Shown: positions 57,718 to 64,000 of the stretch, piece by piece
Layout: the number at the start of each line of letters is the position of its first letter
How positions within the stretch are numbered: the stretch's first letter is position 1
Origin: Streptomyces sp. RB17
GTDB taxonomy: Bacteria; Actinomycetota; Actinomycetes; Streptomycetales; Streptomycetaceae
DNA length: 64,000 nucleotides
Direction of reading: 5' to 3'
NCBI RefSeq assembly: GCF_009604455.1
Contig: NZ_WEGL01000001.1
Span: 186,001 to 250,000, forward strand
Position numbers and translations under genes: made by a program
The notes under the pieces: generated by a model
The model's database searches: none
What the model saw: only the letters and a program-made list of their open reading frames with translations
What the model was told of the DNA's origin: nothing

Positions 57718-59181
57718 CTACGCCCGCCCCGTCCTCGGCACCGAAGCATGCCGGTCGAGGAACTCGGAGACCCCCGAGGCGCGCCGGTGAGGCAACAGCA
57801 CCCGCGCCGTCCCCGCCAGCATGCTCTGGATCCGTGAGGACTGGACCTGGTCCAGCAGCGACAGCACCTGCAAGCCCGCGGCGGCCGCCTCGTCCGGCCG
57901 CCCCTCACGGGCCAGGTCGTCGGCCAGTTCCGCGGTGTAGAGCGCGATGTTGCGCGTGAAGTGCGGATCCTGCAGATGCGCCGCACGGCGCGCGTGCCGG
58001 GCCGCCCGCCGCCAGTCGCCCAGCATGGACCAGCACTGCGCCTCCAGCCCCTCCAGCTCTGCCTCTCCGTAGAAGCTCATCCATTCGGGGTCGGCGTCCG
58101 AGCGGCCCCGGGTGAAGAGGGCCTGGGCCCGGACGAGGGCCTGTTCGCAGGCGGTGCGGTCGGCGAGCCCCGCCCAGCCGCCGGCCTCACGCAGCGCGAG
58201 CAGGGACATCAGGCGGGCCGAGCCCAGTGGAGCGGCGGCGCGCTGGGCGGCCTGCGCGGCGCGGACCGCCTCGCGGGGGCGGCCCGCGTCCCGGGCCAGG
58301 AACGCGGTGTTGCAGAAGGCGTGCGCCTCCAGCCCCGGATCCCCGGTCATCCGGGCCGTGGCCAGCGCCTCCGCGTAGTGCGAGCGTGCGTCGTCGAAGC
58401 GGCCGGAGTCGTGCGCCAGCCAGCCCACGGAGATCGCGAGTTCACCGGCGCCCGAGTGCAGCCGTTCGGCGGTGGTCTGCCGGGTCGCGCCGGCGTCCAG
58501 CAGCGCGTAGGCCGCGCGCAACGGAGCCGCAGCGCGCCGGTAGAGGCCGTCCGCGCCGTGCCGGTCGTCGAGCAGCCGGATCCGACGGACGGCCTCCTCC
58601 AGGGCCAGCGCCTCCGGGGTTCCGGGCCGGCGAGCGGTCCGGACCGCGGCCGTGGCGTCCGTGGTGAGCCCCAGCGGGCTCAGCGTGGCGGCGGCCACGG
58701 TGGCGCCGCCGCCGGTCATGAATGCGCGACGCAGCACGTCGCTCTCCTCGTGGTTCAGATGGTCTTTCACGTACGGTTCTGGTGCGCCGCACGGGTCTTG
58801 CGTGTCATACGGTTCGAAGGCCCCCCGCGACTCACCGGGCGGCTCCGCGGCACCGGGTTGCCCGGGCACCTCAGCCGCCGGACGCGCCGCGCGGCCGCGT
58901 ACGGCCGAACGGGGCGCGAAGCCGAGGTCGGTGAGGGTGCGGCCGGGGAACATGTGCAGGAACACCCGTTCGTAGGCGTAGTTGGGGCAGCGGATCTCGC
59001 CCGCCTCGACCCTGCCGACGTACCGCGCGTCACAGCTCACCCGCTCACCGATCTCGCGCGCGGCGCGTCGTACGAGCGCCGCGAACTCGGCGGGTGAGCG
59101 CCTGCCGCGCAGTCGCCGGAAGGCGAGGTTCGGCCGGGGTGGCCGTTCGGGCTGTGACGCGGTCTCGGTTGACGACGCCAT
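57718..59181 (-). CDS. NsdA-like regulator: N-terminal HTH, TPR repeats
   Basis: A 487-aa protein from ATG 59181. N-terminal DNA-binding-like segment (FAALVRRAAREIGERVSCDARYVGRVEAGEIRCPNYAYERV), a variable linker, an embedded twin-Arg/hydrophobic piece (LRRAFMTGGGATVAAATLSPLGL) and TPR helices up to the end. Streptomyces proteins of this architecture (NsdA type) repress development and antibiotic production, by unknown effectors. It may be membrane-associated or Tat-tethered through the hydrophobic piece, but this is uncertain. Confidence 0.8.
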   Translation of the reverse strand: MASSTETASQPERPPRPNLAFRRLRGRRSPAEFAALVRRAAREIGERVSCDARYVGRVEAGEIRCPNYAYERVFLHMFPGRTLTDLGFAPRSAVRGRAARPAAEVPGQPGAAEPPGESRGAFEPYDTQDPCGAPEPYVKDHLNHEESDVLRRAFMTGGGATVAAATLSPLGLTTDATAAVRTARRPGTPEALALEEAVRRIRLLDDRHGADGLYRRAAAPLRAAYALLDAGATRQTTAERLHSGAGELAISVGWLAHDSGRFDDARSHYAEALATARMTGDPGLEAHAFCNTAFLARDAGRPREAVRAAQAAQRAAAPLGSARLMSLLALREAGGWAGLADRTACEQALVRAQALFTRGRSDADPEWMSFYGEAELEGLEAQCWSMLGDWRRAARHARRAAHLQDPHFTRNIALYTAELADDLAREGRPDEAAAAGLQVLSLLDQVQSSRIQSMLAGTARVLLPHRRASGVSEFLDRHASVPRTGRA

Positions 59182-59447
59182 GGCCGGGTCCTCTCGTGCG
59201 AACCGTCGAACCATGCCGGATCCGGGGCGGATTCGGGACGAGTTGTCCGAGTGACGCCCTGGTTCCGGCGGGCATGAACGTACCTGCTGTGAAGGACCCG
59301 CCACGCTGTGTTTGGCTACAAACCGGATATCTCATCCACGATCTGCCATGAAGTGCCATCCTTTGCGGCGCACTTGTGCCGTAGCCGTTGACGCGATCGC
59401 GCGTTGGAGTCGATGGACCGCAACAGGGCTGTGTGGTGGAGGCCGGC

Positions 59448-59861
59448 ATGGAGACCAGGGAGTCCAGCCAGAGCAACGAACCGTGTACGTCGCCGTCGTC
59501 GGCCGAGGGGGACGCGTCGGCCTGCGACCTCGTGACGGTGCCGGCCCGGCAGGGATTCGAGGCGGTCGACATCCTGCGGCGCGGCGCCGGTGAGGCGATG
59601 GGGCCCGTGCTGCACGACGGCGGCTGCGCCACCCTCGGCTTCCTGGTTCCGGCCGGCACGGCGGCCGGCTGGGACGTGCCCGGCAGCACCTGTACGGAGA
59701 CCGACGGGCGCGGACTCAGGCTGAACCCCGAGCCGCCGGTGAAGGGCTCCGACTGGCTGCTGCCGCCCGGAGAGGCCGACCTCGCCACCGACCCGGTGGT
59801 GCTGCGCCGGGCCCTCGGGGAGGCGGCCCGGATGATCGAGGCGGCCGACGGCTGCCAGTGA
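59448..59861 (+). CDS. Unknown small protein
   Basis: A 137-aa protein from ATG 59448 (GGAGG, spacing 6). Acidic Ser-rich start, then a compact domain (TVPARQGFEAVDIL, GPVLHDGGCATLGFLVPAGTAAGWDVPGS, GSDWLLPPGEADLATDPVVL). No signal peptide. It reads like a Streptomyces-specific conserved protein; I do not know its function. It precedes the spermidine-synthase-like gene by 75 bp. Confidence 0.65.
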   Translation: METRESSQSNEPCTSPSSAEGDASACDLVTVPARQGFEAVDILRRGAGEAMGPVLHDGGCATLGFLVPAGTAAGWDVPGSTCTETDGRGLRLNPEPPVKGSDWLLPPGEADLATDPVVLRRALGEAARMIEAADGCQ

Positions 59862-59936
59862 GGCGGCCCGGGCCCGCCACCGGAGCCGGCGGCCGCCGGG
59901 GCGGCGAGCGGCCCGAGGGCCTGCGAAAATGGCCGG

Positions 59937-60806
59937 ATGGGCAGGTCCAGGAGCACACGGCGCAGGTCGGCGGCCGTCGAAGCCGTCGTGGAGGCGGTCG
60001 ACGGCGGGCTCGCACAGCTCGTGCCCGACCCGGACCGAGGCCGCGCCTGGACGCTGCTGATCGACGGCGCGCCCCAGTCGCACGTCGACCTGGACGACCC
60101 CGCGTATCTCTCCTTCGAGTACCAGCGCCGTCTCGGCCATGTCATCGACCTCGTCGCCCCGCCCGGCAAGCCCGTGCACGTCGTGCACCTCGGCGGCGGC
60201 GCGTTCACCCTCGCCCGGTACGCCGCCGCCACCCGCCCCCGCTCCACCCAGCAGGTCGTCGAGCGTGACGCGACCTTGGTCCAACTGGTCCGCCGGGAGC
60301 TGCCGTTGGATCCGAACGCGCGGATCCGGGTCAGGTCGGCGGACGCCCGTGAGGGCCTCGCCAAGGTGCCGGACGGCTGGGCTGACCTGGTCATCGCGGA
60401 CGTCTTCAGCGGCGCCCGCACCCCGGCGCATCTCACCTCCACCGAGTTCCTGGACGAGGTCCGCCGGGCCCTGAAGCCGTCCGGGGTCTACGCCGCCAAC
60501 CTCGCCGACGGCCCGCCGCTCGCGCATCTGCGCGGCCAGATCGCCACCGCCGCCGCCCGGTTCGCCGAACTCGCGCTGATCGCCGACCCGGCCGTGCTGC
60601 GCGGCAAGCGGTTCGGCAACGCCGTCCTGGTCGCCTCCGACGCCCCGCTCCCGGTCGCCGAACTCACCCGCCGCGCAGCCTCCGACCCGCACCCGGGCCG
60701 GGTCGAACACGGCAGGCCGCTCACGGACTTCACGGGCGGCGCGGCCCCCGTGACGGACGCGGCGGCCGTGGCCTCGCCGGCCCCGCCACCGTCGGTGTTC
60801 CGGTGA
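59937..60806 (+). CDS. Spermidine-synthase-like methyltransferase-fold protein
   Basis: A 289-aa Rossmann-fold protein: HVVHLGGGAFTLARYAAA (motif I), VVERDATLVQL, DAREGLAKVPDGWADLVIADVFSGA. This is the spermidine-synthase fold without the polyamine-binding and aminopropyl-donor residues clearly preserved, so it may be a methyltransferase or aminopropyltransferase variant. A Pro/Ala-rich tail follows. No Shine-Dalgarno is obvious; the message may be leaderless. Confidence 0.78.
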   Translation: MGRSRSTRRRSAAVEAVVEAVDGGLAQLVPDPDRGRAWTLLIDGAPQSHVDLDDPAYLSFEYQRRLGHVIDLVAPPGKPVHVVHLGGGAFTLARYAAATRPRSTQQVVERDATLVQLVRRELPLDPNARIRVRSADAREGLAKVPDGWADLVIADVFSGARTPAHLTSTEFLDEVRRALKPSGVYAANLADGPPLAHLRGQIATAAARFAELALIADPAVLRGKRFGNAVLVASDAPLPVAELTRRAASDPHPGRVEHGRPLTDFTGGAAPVTDAAAVASPAPPPSVFR

Positions 60807-60834
60807 GTCCATCGGCGCGCACCCGGGTTCGGGC

Positions 60835-61341
60835 TCAGTAGTTCCCGACGTCCACGTGCGGCGGCCCGTCGTGCCAGGTGCACATCACCGACACCCGGTC
60901 CGTGCCCCTGGTGAACTCCACCCGGATCCACGTCTCGGTCTTCCACACCTGCATCGACCAGCCGGTCCCGGGCGTCGCCGAGACGAGGGTGGCGCTGGAC
61001 GGGCCCAGGTCGAACACGGCCCGGCCGCCGTCGGTGTCGTACGACTTGACCTGGCCCGACCCGGACGCGGAAGCGGTGGGGGAGGTGCTCGGTGTCCGGA
61101 CGGGTGTGGGGGTCGGGGCCGGCCGCCGGGGCGACGCACTGGTGGACGGGGACGGCCGGTGCGTCGGCGAGGGCAGGGTCGTCGAGCCCTGGGCCGTGGC
61201 GTCGGCGGCCGTGACCGGCAGGGCGCGCGGCGGCTCGTACGCCGTCCCGGCCATCACCGTGTGCACACCCCACCACGACAGCGTGACCGCCGCTCCCGTC
61301 GCGAGCAGCCACGCCAGTACGTGTACGAGTCCTCTGCGCAT
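60835..61341 (-). CDS. Membrane-anchored extracellular protein, unknown
   Basis: A 168-aa protein: N-terminal membrane anchor (VLAWLLATGAAVTLSWWGVHTVMAG), a long Ser/Thr/Pro-rich spacer (about 45-95) and a C-terminal beta domain (AVFDLGPSSATLVSATPG, WIRVEFTRGTDRVSVMCTW). Divergent from the response regulator with 99 bp between starts. It may be a sensor partner or target of that two-component system (inference from position). Confidence 0.75.
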   Translation of the reverse strand: MRRGLVHVLAWLLATGAAVTLSWWGVHTVMAGTAYEPPRALPVTAADATAQGSTTLPSPTHRPSPSTSASPRRPAPTPTPVRTPSTSPTASASGSGQVKSYDTDGGRAVFDLGPSSATLVSATPGTGWSMQVWKTETWIRVEFTRGTDRVSVMCTWHDGPPHVDVGNY

Positions 61342-61440
61342 CGCAGGCCATACTGCCCCAGGGGCACCGCCGCGCGCACATGCCCCGAGTTGTCCACAGG
61401 CGCCCGCCCGGTGTGGGCCGCATGGCGTACGGTGCGGCGC

Positions 61441-62160
61441 ATGGCAAGTGTGCTCGTGGTCGAGGACGACCAGTTCGTACGCTCGGCGCTCATCCGGCAT
61501 CTGACCGACGCCGCACACACCGTGCGCAGCGTCGGTACGGCACTGGAGGCGCTGCGCGAGGTCGCCCATCTCCGTTTCGACGTGGTCATCCTGGACCTCG
61601 GACTGCCGGACCTGGACGGCTCCGAGGCGCTGAAGATGCTGCGCGGCATCACGGATGTCCCCGTGATCATCGCCACCGCACGGGACGACGAGACGGAGGT
61701 CGTCCGGCTGCTCAACGCCGGCGCGGACGATTACCTGACCAAGCCGTTCTCCGTCGAGCACCTCTCCGCGCGGATCGCGGCCGTGCTGCGCCGGGCCCGG
61801 CCGGGAGGCGGTGAGGCCCCGCCGTCCAGCGTCCTGCGCGTCGGCGGCCTGACCGTCGACCCGCTGCGCCGCCAGGCCGAGCTGGACGGGGTCAGCCTCG
61901 ACCTCACCCGCCGCGAGTTCGACCTGCTCGCCTTCCTCGCCGGCCGCCCCGGGGTGGTCGTCCCGCGCAGGGAACTCCTCGCCGAGGTCTGGCAGCAGTC
62001 CTACGGCGACGACCAGACCATCGACGTGCATCTGTCCTGGTTGCGCCGGAAACTGGGGGAGACGGCCGCCCGGCCCCGCTATCTGCACACGCTCCGGGGC
62101 GTCGGTGTGAAGCTCGAACCCCCGGCGGAACCCACTGTGGACGGGGAGCCGGTGCGATGA
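61441..62160 (+). CDS. OmpR/PhoB-type response regulator
   Basis: A 239-aa regulator. Receiver domain with EDD acidic pocket, phospho-Asp in VVILDLGLPDLDG, Thr in IIATARDD and Lys in YLTKPFS; winged-helix output domain with LTRREFDLLAFLAG and DDQTIDVHLSWLRRKL. ATG 61441 follows a TACGGT -10-like box by only seven bases, so the transcript may be leaderless. Coupled to the kinase by ATGA. Confidence 0.92.
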   Translation: MASVLVVEDDQFVRSALIRHLTDAAHTVRSVGTALEALREVAHLRFDVVILDLGLPDLDGSEALKMLRGITDVPVIIATARDDETEVVRLLNAGADDYLTKPFSVEHLSARIAAVLRRARPGGGEAPPSSVLRVGGLTVDPLRRQAELDGVSLDLTRREFDLLAFLAGRPGVVVPRRELLAEVWQQSYGDDQTIDVHLSWLRRKLGETAARPRYLHTLRGVGVKLEPPAEPTVDGEPVR

Positions 62161-63536
62161 GATGGGCCCTGGTCAAGGTCTGCCTGGCGGTCACCACGAT
62201 GGTCGTGGTCGCATTCGCGGTCCCGCTCGGGCTGGTCGTCAAGGAGATGGCCCGCGACCGGGCGTTCTCCAACGCGGAGCGGGAGGCCGCCGCGGTCGCA
62301 CCCGCGCTGTCCATCACCACCGACCGGGACAAGCTGGAGCGGGTCGTGGCCTCGGCCGGCGCCGACTCCGGGATGGCCGTGCATCTGCCCGCCACCGACG
62401 GCGGCCCCCCGCTGGACCTCGGCCGGCAGCGCGCCGCCGACCGCGACATCCAGGCGGTGCGGCGACTGGGCCGGGCCTCCACCACGTCCGTCGCCGGTGG
62501 ATCGACCCTGCTGCAGCCGGTCGCGCTCGGCTCCGGTGACATCGCGGTCGTCGAGGTGTACGTCCCCGAGTCCGAGGTGACCAACGGCGTCGGCACGGCC
62601 TGGGCGGTGCTCGCGGCCGTCGGCCTCGCGCTGATCGTCGGCTCGGTCGCGGTCGCCGACCGGCTCGGGGTGCGCATGGTGCGGCCCGCTCGTCGGCTGG
62701 TGAAGGGGGCGCACGATCTGGGCGAGGGCAAGCTGGGCGCCCGGGTGCCGGAGGACGGCCCGACCGAACTGCGGCTCGCGGCCGTGGCGTTCAACTCCAT
62801 GGCCGACCAGGTCGTCCAACTCCTCGCCAACGAGCGGGAGCTGGCGGCGGACCTCTCGCATCGCCTGCGTACGCCGCTGACCGTGCTGCGGCTCAACGCG
62901 GCCTCCCTGGGCGGCGGACCGGCCGCCGAGCAGACCCGGGCCGCGGTCGCCCAGCTGGAGCGCGAGGTCGACACCATCATCCGTACGGCCCGGGAGGCCA
63001 AGCCGCAGACGGCCGCCCTCGGCCCCGGAGCCGGGTGCGACGCGGCCGAAGTGGTGCGCGAGCGCATGGAGTTCTGGTCCGCGCTCGCCGAGGACGAGGG
63101 CCGCAAGTGGCGGGTGGCCGGCGTCGAGCGGCCGGTGCGCCTGCCCGTGGCGCGCGCCGATCTGGCCGCCGCCCTCGACGCCCTGCTCGGCAATGTGTTC
63201 CGGCACACCGCCGAGGGCACGGCCTTCGCGGTCGACGTGCACAACGGCGAGGACGCGGTGATCGTGCTGATCTCCGACGCGGGCCCCGGCATACCCGACC
63301 CGGACGCCGCGATGGCCCGTGGCCGCGGTTCCGGTAACGCCGGTTCGACCGGCCTCGGGCTCGACATCGTGCGCCGGCTCGCCGAGTCCACCGGTGGGGA
63401 CGTCCGGATCGGCTCCTCCGTGCTGGGCGGCACCGAGGTGCGGATCTGGTTCCAGCTGGACGGGCGGCGGCCGGTGCGCGGGCGGGTGCGAAGGCGCCGA
63501 ACGGGCAAACCGGTCCTCACTGGTCTCGACCATTAA
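62157..63536 (+). CDS. Sensor histidine kinase
   Basis: A 459-aa kinase: transmembrane helix 1 (about 5-27), an extracellular sensor domain of about 110 residues, helix 2 (AVLAAVGLALIVGSVAVA), HAMP, DHp box ELAADLSHRLRTPLTVLRL (His in LSHRLRTP), and the ATPase domain with N box (LLGNVFRHTAEG), G1 SDAGPGIPD and G2 GSTGLGLDIV. It phosphorylates the regulator encoded 4 bp upstream. Signal unknown; target genes may include the secreted protein at 60835 and the CBM2 gene downstream. Confidence 0.92.
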   Translation: MRWALVKVCLAVTTMVVVAFAVPLGLVVKEMARDRAFSNAEREAAAVAPALSITTDRDKLERVVASAGADSGMAVHLPATDGGPPLDLGRQRAADRDIQAVRRLGRASTTSVAGGSTLLQPVALGSGDIAVVEVYVPESEVTNGVGTAWAVLAAVGLALIVGSVAVADRLGVRMVRPARRLVKGAHDLGEGKLGARVPEDGPTELRLAAVAFNSMADQVVQLLANERELAADLSHRLRTPLTVLRLNAASLGGGPAAEQTRAAVAQLEREVDTIIRTAREAKPQTAALGPGAGCDAAEVVRERMEFWSALAEDEGRKWRVAGVERPVRLPVARADLAAALDALLGNVFRHTAEGTAFAVDVHNGEDAVIVLISDAGPGIPDPDAAMARGRGSGNAGSTGLGLDIVRRLAESTGGDVRIGSSVLGGTEVRIWFQLDGRRPVRGRVRRRRTGKPVLTGLDH

Positions 63537-63552
63537 TCGTCCCCGATCCCTT

Positions 63553-63571
63553 CCTTAAGCGAACCCTAAGG
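63553..63571. promoter_or_regulatory. Inverted repeat before the CBM2 gene
   Basis: CCTTAAGCGAACCCTAAGG is a near-palindrome with arms CCTTA/TAAGG, about 100 bp before the CBM2 start and 17 bp after the kinase stop. It is a candidate site for the adjacent OmpR-type regulator. Confidence 0.4.
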
Positions 63572-63668
63572 TCTGCAACGGCCGTCCCGATCAGGCCGTT
63601 TGTCCGATTCCGGATCGCTAGCGTGCTGCCGCACCTCACCCCCGTGAACAGCGAAGGCAGGCACGCGC

Positions 63669-64000
63669 ATGAGCACGCACCGGCGCAGGATCAGTGGCAG
63701 GAACAAGGCGATAGGCGGTCTGGTCGCCGCGGCCGTGGTCGGCGGTGGTGCGGTCCTGCTCAGCGGCACCGCCAACGCGGCCGGTGTGAACGCGGCCTAC
63801 ACCAAGACCAGCGACTGGTCGACCGGCTACACCGCGCAGTACGTCGTCACCAACAACAGCGGCCAGACCGAGAAGACCTGGACGCTGGAGTTCGACCTCC
63901 CGGCGGGCGCGAAGCTCAGCTCGCTGTGGAACGGCGAGTCGAGCGTCAGCGGATCGCACGTCACCGTGAAGCCCGCGAAGTGGGACACCGAGGGCCTCGC
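63669..64000 (+). CDS. Secreted carbohydrate-active protein, CBM2 domain (partial)
   Basis: About 110 codons before the window ends. Signal peptide (RNKAIGGLVAAAVVGGGAVL to ANAA) and then a family 2 carbohydrate-binding module: AAYTKTSDWSTGYTAQYVV, KTWTLEFDLPAGAKLSSLW, with the Trp residues that bind cellulose or chitin. In Streptomyces this N-terminal CBM2 layout usually precedes a GH18 chitinase domain, not visible here. GAAGGCAGG precedes ATG 63669. Confidence 0.85.
   Translation, partial: MSTHRRRISGRNKAIGGLVAAAVVGGGAVLLSGTANAAGVNAAYTKTSDWSTGYTAQYVVTNNSGQTEKTWTLEFDLPAGAKLSSLWNGESSVSGSHVTVKPAKWDTEGL

Overview
The window is high-GC actinobacterial chromosome, almost certainly Streptomyces. 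The signs are the codon bias, GTG starts, Tat and sortase secretion genes, many IclR/GntR/ROK regulators, and a cslA-glxA-cslZ polar-glycan locus in an order I recall from S. coelicolor. I see no integrase, transposase, CRISPR array or biosynthetic gene cluster. The content is stable core-type chromosome with local decay: one frameshifted yidC-like gene and one MFS pseudogene.

Layout. 1-12 kb: a Tat-exported GH30 glycosidase, a class E sortase, a divergent MFS/HxlR pair with clear operators, a serine hydrolase, a frameshifted YidC/Oxa1-type insertase, an FAH-family hydrolase, an LLM oxidoreductase, and a divergent ROK regulator/Gfo-Idh/HbpS-like unit around one long palindrome. 12-14 kb: a glyoxalase-like protein and two secreted proteins, one ending in an LASTG sortase signal, followed by a composite tandem repeat. 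14.8-21.3 kb: a 2-aminoethylphosphonate-type regulon (GntR/UTRA regulator, FAD oxidoreductase, phosphonatase-like HAD, PhnSTUV-type ABC transporter) closed by a strong terminator. 22-33 kb: a secreted protein with a structured leader, a class F sortase, then the polar glycan locus: GH6 CslZ, radical-copper oxidase GlxA, synthase CslA, a GntR regulator, tRNA-Lys, an NlpC-like/peptidoglycan-binding protein, a band-7 membrane protein and an AA10 LPMO with two DasR-like sites.

33-46 kb: an acyl-CoA-synthetase-like gene, a second tRNA-Lys, then an uncharacterised catabolic module (IclR regulator, EhuABCD-like ABC transporter, DUF3830 protein, amidase, D-2-hydroxyacid dehydrogenase and two coupled Asp/Glu-racemase/decarboxylase-family enzymes). 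46-51 kb: a repeat array, a CdgA-like c-di-GMP protein, an M6 metalloprotease, another array and a third identical tRNA-Lys. 51.9-56.1 kb: an overlapping operon of a RecB/Cas4-type Fe-S nuclease, an unknown 529-aa protein and a UPF1-like SF1 helicase, laid out like a Dna2 enzyme split over three genes. This is the most promising undescribed system here. 56-64 kb: PAP2 and histidine phosphatases, a TPR regulator, a spermidine-synthase-like protein, a two-component system, and the start of a secreted CBM2 protein.

The genes combine into four themes: surface and hyphal-tip biology (two sortases, CslA/GlxA/CslZ/LPMO, NlpC-like, band-7), nutrient scavenging (phosphonate regulon, amide/hydroxyacid module), signalling (c-di-GMP, two-component system, many one-component regulators with visible operators), and DNA processing (nuclease-helicase operon).
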